Source: Leifsonia sp. Leaf264
GTDB lineage: Bacteria > Actinomycetota > Actinomycetes > Actinomycetales > Microbacteriaceae
Assembly: GCF_001422325.1 (NCBI RefSeq)
Contig: NZ_LMMR01000004.1
Location: forward strand, 377,752 to 441,751
DNA: 64,000 nt
Direction of reading: 5' to 3'
Shown here: positions 1 through 9,292 of the stretch, piece by piece
How the letters are laid out: every line of letters starts with the position of its first letter
Position numbering within the stretch: the first letter of the stretch is position 1
Made by a program: the position numbers and the translations under genes
The notes under the pieces: generated by a model
Seen by the model: the letters and a program-made list of their open reading frames with translations, nothing else
Databases searched by the model: none
Told to the model about the DNA's origin: nothing

Positions 1-1
1 C

Positions 2-328
2 GACGCCCTGGCCGAGAGCGACGCCGCGGCAGACCGGGCCGCCGCCGCCCGCGCCGGGGAGAAGGCGTCCGGCTCGCCCGCGAGCAGTGCAGCAGCGACA
101 CCGGCGTCCTCCGACGTGCCGCCTCCTCCGACCCGTCGCTCGGCATCGGGCGCGACGCCGCCGCCCCCGCCCACCCGCGGATCGGCATCCGGAACCCCGC
201 CCCGCCGCGGATCGGACCCCGGCACGCCACCACCTCGGTCGACCCCCGAGTCGCACACCGGCCCCGGCACAAGCCCCGGCACCGGCCCCGGTTCCACACC
301 ACCTCCGCCGCCTCGACGGCGCCCCTGA
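2..328 (+). CDS. C-terminal end of an upstream protein with a Pro-rich tail (partial)
   Basis: The first 327 bases form an open frame with no start in the window, ending at TGA 326-328. The visible part, about 108 residues, is Ala/Asp-rich at first and then a low-complexity Pro/Ser/Thr/Arg tail with repeated PPPP-type and GSASGTPP-like stretches, probably disordered. It ends 33 bp before the tubulin-like gene, so it is probably the upstream member of the same operon. No domain can be identified from the tail, so the function is unknown. Relatives of the next gene are often encoded beside von Willebrand A or other membrane-linked proteins, but nothing here proves that. Confidence 0.7.
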   Translation, partial: DALAESDAAADRAAAARAGEKASGSPASSAAATPASSDVPPPPTRRSASGATPPPPPTRGSASGTPPRRGSDPGTPPPRSTPESHTGPGTSPGTGPGSTPPPPPRRRP

Positions 329-361
329 CTCACACAGTCCCTCCAGGAACAGGATCATCAG

Positions 362-3300
362 ATGCTCAGACCATTCCTCATCATCGGCGTCGGCGGCTCA
401 GGCGGCAAGACACTCCGTGGCCTCAGGCACGCCCTCGAGCTGCGCCTCCAGAAGGCCGGATGGACCGGCGGCCTGCCGACCGCGTGGCAGATGCTGCACA
501 TCGACACCCCGGTCTCGCAGGACGGCACGGACTACGTCTATCCGTTCCTGCCGCCAGAGAACTACCTCGGCCTGGTCTCCTCGGGTGCCAGCTACGAGAC
601 CGTCTACGGCTCCGTCGTCCACGGCGGACGCATCGCGGCCGACGTCGAGGCCGACGTGCGCCGTCAACTGCCCGACGCCTCCAGGGTGCCCGTCACCGTC
701 GCGAAGGGCGCCGGCCAGTTCCGCGCCGTCGGCCGCACTGTCGTGCTCTCGAAGCTCGGCGACGTATCCGCAGCCGCCCGCAACGCGATCAACCGCATGA
801 CGGATGCCAACGCCCTCGGCCAGCTCGAGACCCTGGGGGAGTTCCTCGGCGCCAAGCCGCGCGCCGGAGTCACCCCGAGCCCGACGGTCATCGTGGCGTC
901 GTCCGTCGCCGGTGGATCCGGTGCCGGGCAGTACCTCGACGTGATCGAGACCGTGAAGGAGGTGGCCAAGAGCGAGGACTGGGCGTACAACTTCTTCAGC
1001 CTGCTGTTCGCTCCCGACGTCTTCGACCAGGTCAAGGGCTCCGCCGGCATCCCGAGCAATGCCCTCGCCGCCATCACGGAGACCATGTCGGGGTTCTGGA
1101 CCCGCGACCCCTCAGCGTCGACCATGGAGCTGTTCAGGGCCCGCGGCCTGCAGCCCTCGTACGGTGGAGCCCGCGATCGCGTCGGAGCCGCCTACCCGTT
1201 CATCGTCGGACGCCAGAACTCCAAGGTCGCCTTCGCGAATCAGAGCGAGGTGTACTCCGCCGTCTCCACCAGCGTGAGCGCGTGGATGACCGACGACAAG
1301 GTGCAGGGCGACCTCGACGAGTACGCCATCACCAACTGGACGGCCAACGTCGGGGCCAACGTGCTCGCCGACAACACCCGGCTGATGAGCCAGCTCGACC
1401 AGACGCCGCCGTTCTCCTCGATCGGCTTCGGCCGGGTCACCCTGGGTCGTGAGCGCTTCCTCGACTACGCCGGCGAGCGCTTCGCCCGCTCCGTCGTCGA
1501 CCAGATGCTCTACGCGCACATGGAGACCGACAAGCTCTTCAAGGAGCGCACCCAGACCGAGTGGATCGAGCACCGGGCCAGCCAGGTCATCGAGGGCTTC
1601 ATCAAGGAGAGCGGACTCGACGAGGAGCGCGAGGAGAGCAATGACGTCATCGACGCCCTGCGCGCGACGACGCAGCTCGACGCCCTGGCCGACGAACTGC
1701 GCAACGCCCTCCTCACCAAGACCAGCGATCGCGCCTCGCTCGACAAGACCGGTGGGCTCAGCGCCTCCGACTGGGCCGACCGCCTGCTCGTGTTCTACTC
1801 CTCGAACGTCGGCCGCTACCTCGAGCAGGACCGCGGCAACCGCGGCGTGAAGCTGCGCGAGTGGATCAACACCCAGCCCGGCGTCATCATCGCCGCCGTG
1901 GAGCGCTCCATCGCCCAGCGCGGACTCGCCGTGACCGTGGAGCTGCTCTCGCGCCTCTCGCGCACCGTGAAGGCCGCATCCGACCAGCTCCTCAACGAAG
2001 CCGAGCAGCACCGCGGCTGGGAGCGCCGGCTGTCGGGACTGGTGAACGAGTCGCTCGCGAGCGCGCCGAACGTCGACTCCATCAGGCCCGACAACGACGC
2101 CCTGGCGGATGCCATCGACCGTGCCGTGCAGGGCTTCGAGTGGCAGTCGGAGGCGAGCCTGCGCGACTCGGCGTCGCAGTTGCTCACCGAGGTGCGCGCC
2201 GACTTCCTCGAGCCGCTGCGCGAGATGCTGGCGCAGAGCCTCGACGCCCTCCGCGGACACGTGAAGGAGCGCACCCGCGCCGACGGCCGCGAGAACGACT
2301 ACGACTTCTGGCCGGAACGCGGATCGTCCACGGTGCCGCGCAAGTACGAGCCGGCACCCAACGAGCGCCTGCTCGTCGAGCACACCGCGTATCCCGCAGA
2401 GTTCGACAGGCTCGTGCTCGCCTCCTCGCTGGAGTCGAAGACCGACAACGCCATGCTCGACATCATGGAGCAGGTGCTCCTGGGCACTCCGGGCGACGTC
2501 GAGGTCGAGTCCGCGGAGCCGTGGCATCTCCTCGACTACCGCCGCACCTGGGTGCCGAGCGTCACGGCCTCGATAGGGGAGCGGGCGACGGATGCGCGCA
2601 GGCCGAAGTTCGCCTTCGCGAATGAGCCGAGCGACTACGTCACCCGGGCGAAGAACTGGATGCTGAGGCCCGGCACCGCGTTCGAGGCCTACATCCGCGA
2701 GGACATCCGCGGGTACTTCGACGAGGATGCCCTCGGCGCCAACGAGTACAAGCAGCGCAAGGACCGCTTCCGCGAGCAGCTGCAGGCCGCCCTCGGCTCG
2801 AGCGAGCCGCTCGTGAAGCTCAACCCGAGCCTGCTCTCCGAGGTTCACGGCAAGGCCCTCGGCGACGGCATCCGCACCGTCTTCAGCTCCATCCCGTTCG
2901 CCGTCGGAACCGACCTCTACGACATCACCAAGTCGGTGCTGGCGGCACAGGGCCTCTGGGACGAGAACGTGTCCCCGGGCTGGTTCAAGGACGCCAAGGT
3001 CGACAGCGTGGAGATCTTCGCGATGCTGGGCTTCCCGTACCAGCCGATCGTGATGGACTCGATCATGGCGCCGATCGCGAAGTCGTGGATGGTGGAGTCG
3101 AACTCGCCCGAGTCGCGTGCGGCGTTCTGGAAGTGGAAGCGGGCGCGGCTGCTCCGCGAGTCCGCTCCGGCCAGCCCCGAGGTGTTCGACGCCATGGTGC
3201 GCGGCTGGTTCGCGGCCAAGACGCTCAGCCTGCTCGCCGTGCAGGGCAACGACGCCATCCGTGGCCCCAAGATCGAGATCTGGGACGTCGCCCGCAAGCG

Positions 3301-3772
3301 CAACGCCGCCTTCCCGCATCCGTTGCTGCATCCCGACATCGCCCTGTCGAACGACTTCGTCGGCGTCGTCATGGAGTCGCTGACAGTCGCCCTCGCGCTG
3401 TGCAACGCCGATGGATCGCTCGCACCACTGCACGCCTACCACCAGTTGCTCGACCTCGGGGGAACGGATCGCCAGCTCGCTCCGGTGCTGAACGACTGGA
3501 TCCGCAACGGCGTCATGCCGGCATCCGCAGCCCATCCCCAGCCCGAGCGTGCCGGTGCGGCCGGCGACAGTTGGGCCGTGCGTAAGGCCGCCGTGCTCGC
3601 GTTCCTCGCCGACGAGAAGCGCCACTTCGAGACCGACGTCGTCGAGCAGGACTCGGTGACGAGCGTGTACACCTATCCCGTGTCGTGGGAGATCAGGGGA
3701 ACCGTCGTGAAGGCGATCGACGACCTGGTCAACTGCGTGAGCGAGATGCGGGAAGAGCGGTCGGGCGTGTAG
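362..3772 (+). CDS. Tubulin/FtsZ-like GTPase family protein (Tubulin_2-like), 1136 aa
   Basis: The protein opens with a hydrophobic strand and a glycine loop, IGVGGSGGKT (residues 8-17). A tubulin-type signature follows, AGGSGAGQ at residues 183-190, in the context of a Rossmann-like strand (PTVIVASSV). These are the two nucleotide-contact elements of the tubulin/FtsZ fold, so I assign it to the large bacterial tubulin-like family (Pfam Tubulin_2). It is three times the length of FtsZ; the remaining roughly 800 residues are mostly helical with no motif I recognise. The TAG at 3770-3772 directly abuts the ATG of the next gene, so the two are co-translated. Comparative genomics has linked FtsZ-like families of this type to membrane remodelling; the role here is inference. 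Confidence 0.75.
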   Translation: MLRPFLIIGVGGSGGKTLRGLRHALELRLQKAGWTGGLPTAWQMLHIDTPVSQDGTDYVYPFLPPENYLGLVSSGASYETVYGSVVHGGRIAADVEADVRRQLPDASRVPVTVAKGAGQFRAVGRTVVLSKLGDVSAAARNAINRMTDANALGQLETLGEFLGAKPRAGVTPSPTVIVASSVAGGSGAGQYLDVIETVKEVAKSEDWAYNFFSLLFAPDVFDQVKGSAGIPSNALAAITETMSGFWTRDPSASTMELFRARGLQPSYGGARDRVGAAYPFIVGRQNSKVAFANQSEVYSAVSTSVSAWMTDDKVQGDLDEYAITNWTANVGANVLADNTRLMSQLDQTPPFSSIGFGRVTLGRERFLDYAGERFARSVVDQMLYAHMETDKLFKERTQTEWIEHRASQVIEGFIKESGLDEEREESNDVIDALRATTQLDALADELRNALLTKTSDRASLDKTGGLSASDWADRLLVFYSSNVGRYLEQDRGNRGVKLREWINTQPGVIIAAVERSIAQRGLAVTVELLSRLSRTVKAASDQLLNEAEQHRGWERRLSGLVNESLASAPNVDSIRPDNDALADAIDRAVQGFEWQSEASLRDSASQLLTEVRADFLEPLREMLAQSLDALRGHVKERTRADGRENDYDFWPERGSSTVPRKYEPAPNERLLVEHTAYPAEFDRLVLASSLESKTDNAMLDIMEQVLLGTPGDVEVESAEPWHLLDYRRTWVPSVTASIGERATDARRPKFAFANEPSDYVTRAKNWMLRPGTAFEAYIREDIRGYFDEDALGANEYKQRKDRFREQLQAALGSSEPLVKLNPSLLSEVHGKALGDGIRTVFSSIPFAVGTDLYDITKSVLAAQGLWDENVSPGWFKDAKVDSVEIFAMLGFPYQPIVMDSIMAPIAKSWMVESNSPESRAAFWKWKRARLLRESAPASPEVFDAMVRGWFAAKTLSLLAVQGNDAIRGPKIEIWDVARKRNAAFPHPLLHPDIALSNDFVGVVMESLTVALALCNADGSLAPLHAYHQLLDLGGTDRQLAPVLNDWIRNGVMPASAAHPQPERAGAAGDSWAVRKAAVLAFLADEKRHFETDVVEQDSVTSVYTYPVSWEIRGTVVKAIDDLVNCVSEMREERSGV

Positions 3773-6700
3773 ATGGCCGAGACGCTGTGGGATGGCGGGT
3801 CGCTCAGCATCGTTCTGCTGCCGAGCGGCGAGCAGGGCGAGCGCCTGCTCGAACTCGCGAGCGCCTGGACCGAGCTGAAGTACCTCGGACCGGCGCTCTG
3901 GGTGCGCCCGGAGGACGTGCACCGCGAGCCGATGGGGCCGCCGCACATCACGGCGTCGGTCTTCGGACGCTCGGAGGACGGCGCCTTCTCGACCGTGCAG
4001 ACCGACCTGTTCGAGGTCCTGGCGCGGCAGTCGCTGCGGCTGGTGCGCCTCGTCACGGTGCGTTCTGTCGTGCCGGATCGTGAGCTGGATGCCGCCCAGG
4101 ACGAGATCTCGGCCCTCGTGGCGTCGTACGTTCGGCACTCCGTGCCCCAGGAGGTCGCTGGAGCCAACATCACCCAGCAGCGCAACGACCTCTCCCGCAT
4201 CACCCTGATCTGCTCGCCGACGGAGTACCAGCTGCAGCGCCGCGTGGAGTGGGTGACGGGCGACGACTCCGTCACCCTCATCGCCTCGCCTGAGGACCGC
4301 GTGTCGCCGTGGGCGGGGGATGCCTTCGTGCGGGACGACGACAGGTTCGCCGGCTTCACCCTCATGCACGTCGTGACGGCGTCAGGTCTCTGGAACGGCC
4401 TGCCCCTCGGATCCGTCGAGCTCATCGACCGGGACCGCTCCGCCGAGGGCAACGTCTGGATCTCCCGGGTGTTCGTCGGCGGCGTGGCCACCGAGGGCCT
4501 GGCCCAGCGCGTCACCCGCGATGTGCTGCGGCACGCGGCCGACCCAGGCTCGCACGTCGTCGATCCGTACAGCGGCGTTCTCGCCGACGGCACCTCGGTC
4601 ATCCCACTCGACCAGATCGAGCTCTACCGCTCGAACATGGTCGACTCGGCCATGCAGCTCGACAACGCCGTGCTCGTCTACAGGCCTGATGACGGTGGGC
4701 AGCTGAGCGCGAAGGAGCACGTCTCGATCGTCGAGCAGCTGGCCCGCTTCGCCCGCTTCGATGCCTCGGCCGTCGGGCACGCCCCCAGTGCCTATGCGCA
4801 GTACGTGAAGCGTGGGGTGGCACGGATGCTGGGCCGCCGCCTGCAGGGAGACGACGGCATGCTGGTGGTCGGGTCGGGGGTCGAGACCCTCGATGCGCGC
4901 GACAGGGCCCTGGCCGATTCGCTGGAGCGCATCAGTGTCGAGCAGCACAGGGTCAGCGCTGAACTGGCGCAGCCGGTGCCACCCTTCAGTGCGCGCTCGA
5001 CGCCGAAACTGTGGGCTGCGCTGCGTGAGATGGTGTTCGGATCGATCGACGGCGGTGCCGATCTGGCCGACCGCGGCTTCGAGGAGGTCGAGGGACGGGT
5101 TCCGGTCTTCGGACGTGTCTCGGACGTCATGCACGATCCCACCGACCTCTGGCCGGTTCCCCGGGAGTTGTCCCTGCCAGACGTGCCGACGTTTATCGGC
5201 CCGCTCGACTGGGAGTCGCAGCTGGCCGTGGCCACCCGCATCGGCGAGCTCCAGCAGGAGGCGCGCGACGAGATCGCCGCCATCGAGATCGAGGGTGCAG
5301 CCGCCGTCGAGACCGAATACGGGCACCGTGCGCGGGTCGCCGAACTGGAGTCCTACCTCGTTTACCACGGGGCGGCCGTCGTCGACGGCGACGCCGTGGT
5401 CCTGACGAGGGTCGCCATCGAGGCGAGCGACCAGCGGGCTGCGAAGGACAGGGAGCCGAAGAAGGACCTGGACTCGGCCGTCGACGAATACCGGCGGTTG
5501 GAGAACGTGCTCAAGCTCTCGGCCCGCCAGCTCGGCGAGATCGATGCCAGAGCCGGCACGGCAGCGGCACGGCTCGAGCGAGCCGACGCCATGAGTTCCG
5601 AACTCACGGCCTGGCAGTCGCGCCAGGGCTCGAACTTCGGCTCCTACCTGCTCAATCGCATCGACCTGGAGCGTGCCAAGGCGGCGGCGGCCGCTGCGTC
5701 GTTCGAGCGCGAGGTCGACTCCCTCGCCATCCCGCAGCCCGGGGCTCTCGCCCGTCTGCGCAACGCCTTCTACGGCGGCCTCGCCGTGTTGATCGGCGTG
5801 CTCGCGCTGCTCGCCGGCGCCGTCATCGCCGTCGACCTGATCGACCCCGTCGGCCGGCCGGACTGGTGGCCCTCGTGGTACTGGACCGCCCTGGCCGCGC
5901 TCATCCTGTTGGTCCTCGTCGCCACGATCCTGGTGATGAGGTACTACCGGCGCTGGTCCCAGTTCAACCGCCGCATCATCGAGACCGAGCAGCGCCTGCA
6001 CGCCATCAATGACCGCGCCATGGCGGCCCGGCGCGAGGAGTACAGGCTCGGCAGCCTCTCCGAGCAGACGCGCGCCTGGATGGACCTGATGGCCACGGCG
6101 CTCCGCACGCCGTGGAAGGCGCGTCCGGAGTGGGACGAGGCGCAGGCGCGCACGGCGGATGCGGCTTCGCTCCCGTTCGCCATGCGCATAGCCCGCGCCA
6201 GCGATGTCGACGCCGAGGCCACCCGCCGGCTGCACAGGTCGGTGGCGGCCGGCCTGGTCCGTCGGGGCTGGCGTGCTGCGGCCTTCGAGGAGCTTCTCCG
6301 CGCCATCCGCGATGTGCTGCAGGTTCACGACCAGGCGATCGACCTCGATGCCCTCGACAACGACCTGCCGCACCTGCCCAACAACGCACGCACCATCCTC
6401 CGGGAGAACATGGGCAAGGATGCCGTGCTGGAGGCCGTCGCGCTGAAGAGGCTCGCGCTTCTCGAGGAGCAGGTCGATTTCGACTCGCTCTACGGCTCGG
6501 CCACCCGGGTGCAGCCGGTGACCGATGACCCGCTCGCGCCGTTCGCCGCGCGCAGGGTCGGCGACGAGGCCGGCGACGGCACTGTCGCCTGGGACGACTT
6601 CCTCACGGCGGCCCTCGGCACCGAGGAGGACAGGGTGTCGCCGCTGACGGCACTCGCCATCACTCCGTACGAACTGCAGGAGGGCCACCACCAGGCCGTG

Positions 6701-7003
6701 CACACCTTCGTGCTCGCCCCGCAGCGCCTGGCCGGCCAGATCCCGCTGCCGGCCGACGGCGACGTGACGATCCGCCCCTACGACGACCGCTCGTCGAGCG
6801 AGTTCGACGTCGTCGTGCGCGTCGACATGGCCGGCCCCGTTCCCGTCGACGCGATCAGGCTGTGGGGCCGCGGCCGCGTGGCCGAGGAGCTGCAGGTGCA
6901 GTACGCCGGCTCCACCGCCCCACGCTGCCCGAGTTGCGGCCGTACCAGCTGCCCGGCCGCCGACCGCACCTCGGGCGCGGCATGCACCTACAGCGGGGTG
7001 TGA
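3773..7003 (+). CDS. Large two-TM protein of the tubulin-like operon, unknown function, 1076 aa
   Basis: Starts on the base after the stop of the tubulin-like gene. Residues about 1-480 have no motif I recognise. Residues about 490-615 are rich in Glu/Arg/Ala heptads and look coiled-coil. Two transmembrane helices lie at about 669-690 and 702-722, separated by a short Pro/Trp-rich loop, followed by another helical stretch (RRWSQFNRRI). The last 27 residues hold a Cys cluster (CPSCGRTSCP, then a further Cys) resembling a small zinc ribbon. The layout suggests a membrane anchor with two cytoplasmic arms, perhaps tethering the tubulin-like protein. Function is not known from sequence. Confidence 0.7.
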   Translation: MAETLWDGGSLSIVLLPSGEQGERLLELASAWTELKYLGPALWVRPEDVHREPMGPPHITASVFGRSEDGAFSTVQTDLFEVLARQSLRLVRLVTVRSVVPDRELDAAQDEISALVASYVRHSVPQEVAGANITQQRNDLSRITLICSPTEYQLQRRVEWVTGDDSVTLIASPEDRVSPWAGDAFVRDDDRFAGFTLMHVVTASGLWNGLPLGSVELIDRDRSAEGNVWISRVFVGGVATEGLAQRVTRDVLRHAADPGSHVVDPYSGVLADGTSVIPLDQIELYRSNMVDSAMQLDNAVLVYRPDDGGQLSAKEHVSIVEQLARFARFDASAVGHAPSAYAQYVKRGVARMLGRRLQGDDGMLVVGSGVETLDARDRALADSLERISVEQHRVSAELAQPVPPFSARSTPKLWAALREMVFGSIDGGADLADRGFEEVEGRVPVFGRVSDVMHDPTDLWPVPRELSLPDVPTFIGPLDWESQLAVATRIGELQQEARDEIAAIEIEGAAAVETEYGHRARVAELESYLVYHGAAVVDGDAVVLTRVAIEASDQRAAKDREPKKDLDSAVDEYRRLENVLKLSARQLGEIDARAGTAAARLERADAMSSELTAWQSRQGSNFGSYLLNRIDLERAKAAAAAASFEREVDSLAIPQPGALARLRNAFYGGLAVLIGVLALLAGAVIAVDLIDPVGRPDWWPSWYWTALAALILLVLVATILVMRYYRRWSQFNRRIIETEQRLHAINDRAMAARREEYRLGSLSEQTRAWMDLMATALRTPWKARPEWDEAQARTADAASLPFAMRIARASDVDAEATRRLHRSVAAGLVRRGWRAAAFEELLRAIRDVLQVHDQAIDLDALDNDLPHLPNNARTILRENMGKDAVLEAVALKRLALLEEQVDFDSLYGSATRVQPVTDDPLAPFAARRVGDEAGDGTVAWDDFLTAALGTEEDRVSPLTALAITPYELQEGHHQAVHTFVLAPQRLAGQIPLPADGDVTIRPYDDRSSSEFDVVVRVDMAGPVPVDAIRLWGRGRVAEELQVQYAGSTAPRCPSCGRTSCPAADRTSGAACTYSGV

Positions 7004-7101
7004 GAGGCATCCGGCGCCCGAGGCCTGAGCGCCCCGTCCCGATGAGTCGTGCGCGGCGGCGGCCGCGCACGCATCGCCCGTCGGCTGTCGGACGCGGCTC
7101 C

Positions 7102-7107
7102 TAGACT
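7102..7107 (+). promoter_or_regulatory. Leaderless -10 (TAGACT) for the LLM oxidoreductase
   Basis: TAGACT ends six bases before ATG 7114 and there is no Shine-Dalgarno sequence in between, the layout of actinobacterial leaderless transcripts. Confidence 0.6.
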
Positions 7108-7113
7108 CGAACC

Positions 7114-8079
7114 ATGCGCTTCGGAATCGTCATCCTGCCCCAGCACGACTGGCCCGAGGCCGCCAGGTACTGGCGCGGCGCCGAGGAGCTCGGCTTCGAC
7201 CACGCCTGGACCTACGACCACCTGTCCTGGCGTGGCCTCGCAGGCGAACGTTGGCACGCTACAGTGCCGACGCTCACTGCCGCCGCGATGGTGACCGAGA
7301 ACATCAGGCTCGGAACCTTCGTCGCCTCGCCCAACTACAGGCACCCCGTTCCGTTCGCGAAGGACATCGCCACGGTCGACCAGATCTCGGGCGGCCGGGT
7401 GATCCTCGGCCTCGGTTCGGGAGGCACGGGCTTCGACGCCTTCGTGCTCGGCCAGGCCGGCCTCCTGCCGGGGGAGCGCTATGAGCGGTTCGCCGAGTTC
7501 ACCGAGGCTCTCGACGCCCTCCTGCGATTCGAGCCCGTGACGGATGCCGTCGCCGATGCCCCCGCCGACGGCTCGATGCCCGCGGACGACACCATCGACC
7601 CCGCCGTGGCCGAACCGGGCTCGGCCGGCATCTCCTTCGCAGGCGGCTGGTTCACCGCTGTCGATGCCCGGATGGTCGGGCGTCCGGCGCAGCACCCGCG
7701 GATGCCGTTCCTGGTCGCGGCCGATGGACCGCGAGCCCTGCGCCTCGCCGCACGCTTCGGGCAGGGCTGGGTGACGACCGGGGGAGACACCGACACCATC
7801 GAGGGCTGGTGGGCGCGACTGGGTGAGCTGTCCGAGCGCCTCGACGCCGCGTGCGAGCAGGAGGGCCGGGATCCGGCATCAGTCGACAGGTCATTGCTGT
7901 TCGACTCCCAGACCAAGTACGCGCTCGAGAGCGTCGATGCCTTCGAGGATGCCGTCGGCCGTGCGACCGAGCTGGGTTTCACCGACTTCATGACGCACTG
8001 GCCGCGTGAGAACGGCCTGTATGCGGGGTCGGATGCGGTTCTCGAGGAGGTCGCGTCGCGCTTGGCGGCCTGGCGCTAG
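7114..8079 (+). CDS. LLM class flavin-dependent oxidoreductase
   Basis: A 321-aa bacterial luciferase-like TIM-barrel protein. It begins with MRFGIVILP and continues with the typical AEELGFDHAWTYDHL segment, the TVPTLTAAAMVTENIRLGT strand/helix and the ISGGRVILGLGSGG phosphate-binding loop. Such enzymes use reduced F420 or FMN; the cofactor and substrate cannot be read here. An insertion of about 25 residues rich in Asp/Ala (around residues 140-170) sits before the GGWFTAVDARMVGRPAQ strand. It has its own leaderless promoter, so it is not part of the tubulin-like operon. Confidence 0.85.
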   Translation: MRFGIVILPQHDWPEAARYWRGAEELGFDHAWTYDHLSWRGLAGERWHATVPTLTAAAMVTENIRLGTFVASPNYRHPVPFAKDIATVDQISGGRVILGLGSGGTGFDAFVLGQAGLLPGERYERFAEFTEALDALLRFEPVTDAVADAPADGSMPADDTIDPAVAEPGSAGISFAGGWFTAVDARMVGRPAQHPRMPFLVAADGPRALRLAARFGQGWVTTGGDTDTIEGWWARLGELSERLDAACEQEGRDPASVDRSLLFDSQTKYALESVDAFEDAVGRATELGFTDFMTHWPRENGLYAGSDAVLEEVASRLAAWR

Positions 8080-8146
8080 CGGGCGGGCTGCACGCACCGC
8101 ACGGGATGCCCCCAGCCGGCGGCACGGGCACTCAGGCCATCCGCGC

Positions 8147-8152
8147 TACCGT
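8147..8152 (+). promoter_or_regulatory. Leaderless -10 (TACCGT)
   Basis: TACCGT lies seven bases before GTG 8160, with no ribosome-binding site between. This supports the GTG start over the ATG at 8106. Confidence 0.55.
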
Positions 8153-8159
8153 TGATCGC

Positions 8160-8783
8160 GTGTCTGAACCCCGCAACAAGTCGTTGCTCCACTGGGAGCC
8201 GTTCGCCTACATCCTGCTCGTCGTGCTCGTGGTGCTCGCCGGATCGCTCGATCCGCAGGGCGCACCCGTCGCGTTCTGGATCGCCGCCGTGTTCGCCGGC
8301 GCCGCGACGGTGTACTTCCTGGTCGCCTTCGTCTCCTACGGGCGTCGTTCGCGTCAGAACCCGGATCCGGCCGGCAACCTGCGCACCCTCGACGACATCA
8401 CTCTGGTGCCGGCCGAGCATGTCGACTCCGCGACAAATCCGACGGTCACCGTCGCCGACGCGAACAGGCACCAGTCGGCGATCGACATCGTGCGCACGCG
8501 GGGTGGCGAGAGGGTTCGTGCCGTGCTCGTGCCTCGGTCGAGCCGGTGGTTGTCTCGGCGCTACCGCATCGGCGTGCAGCTCGTCGGCGGCGGCGAGATC
8601 CGTCATGCGGGATTTCTGCCCGATGCCGCCGACGACCACTGGCGTGACAGCTTGGGCGCCCTGCGGGCCGACGACCGCTACGTCGACGTTCCGGCGGTCA
8701 TCCGCGGCTCGGCGCAACCGTTCAGGGTCGACCTCGACCTGAGCGGGGTGCCGGCGGCGCTGGGCGCGCCCGCGGCCGAGTAG
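8160..8783 (+). CDS. Small two-TM membrane protein, unknown function
   Basis: A 207-aa protein from GTG 8160. An upstream in-frame ATG at 8106 is possible, but the TACCGT box falls between the two. Two adjacent transmembrane helices lie at about residues 12-30 (FAYILLVVLVVLAGSL) and 36-60 (a long FWIAAVFAGAATVYFLVAF-type stretch), followed by a soluble C-terminal domain of about 145 residues with no recognisable motif. It stands alone, facing the VOC gene tail to tail with about 50 bp between them. Confidence 0.7.
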   Translation: MSEPRNKSLLHWEPFAYILLVVLVVLAGSLDPQGAPVAFWIAAVFAGAATVYFLVAFVSYGRRSRQNPDPAGNLRTLDDITLVPAEHVDSATNPTVTVADANRHQSAIDIVRTRGGERVRAVLVPRSSRWLSRRYRIGVQLVGGGEIRHAGFLPDAADDHWRDSLGALRADDRYVDVPAVIRGSAQPFRVDLDLSGVPAALGAPAAE

Positions 8784-8832
8784 GCCGCCTCACCTACTCG
8801 ACCAGCGGGAGGCGTGGTCCTGCGGTGGCTCC

Positions 8833-9252
8833 CTATTCGCTCGGAGGCCCGTCGACCTGCGCCTGGGGGTCCATCCAGAGCACCTCCCAGTGGTGTCCGT
8901 CGAGGTCGTAGAACGCCCGGCTGTACATGAAACCGAGGTCGGACGGCTCCTCCGCCTGCGTTCCGCCTCCGGCGATGGCGGCATCGGCGATGCGATCGAC
9001 CTCTGCCCGGCTCTCGGAGGACAGGGCGTAGATGCCCGTCGTCGCTGCCTGCGGGTCGCCGATGGGACGGGAGGTGAACTCGGCGAACTTCGGCCGGGTC
9101 AGCAGCATCGCGTAGACGGTGTCGTCGATGACGACGCACGCGGCCGTGTCGTCGGTGAAGTTCTCGTTGATCGAGTAGCCCAGGCCGGTGAAGAACGCCT
9201 TCGAGGCGTCGAGGTCGGTCACAGGGAGGTTGATGAAGACTGAGGTGGACAT
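8833..9252 (-). CDS. VOC (glyoxalase/bleomycin-resistance fold) family protein
   Basis: 139 aa from ATG 9252. It starts MSTSVFINLPVTDLDASKAFF, the usual first beta-alpha of a VOC half-module, and ends with FYDLDGHHWEVLWMDP, the metal-side Glu strand of the second module. The His/Glu set fits the glyoxalase-dioxygenase superfamily; no specific substrate can be named. It is the third gene of a leftward cluster after an ArsR regulator and an SRPBCC protein. That trio is common in actinobacteria and is probably co-transcribed from the operator-promoter at 10111-10157. Confidence 0.85.
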   Translation of the reverse strand: MSTSVFINLPVTDLDASKAFFTGLGYSINENFTDDTAACVVIDDTVYAMLLTRPKFAEFTSRPIGDPQAATTGIYALSSESRAEVDRIADAAIAGGGTQAEEPSDLGFMYSRAFYDLDGHHWEVLWMDPQAQVDGPPSE

Positions 9253-9292
9253 GGTGCGTTTCCTTTCGTGGAGGTGATGGGGCGACGGATGC

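Noticed and set aside
1112-4369. Very long open frame (over 1000 codons) on the minus strand opposite the tubulin-like gene
   Set aside because: Typical antisense shadow in high-GC DNA: low-complexity Arg/Gly/His/Val composition, no start signal, no domain, while the plus-strand gene has clear motifs. The same holds for long antisense frames opposite the 3773-7003 gene, pnp and ftsK.
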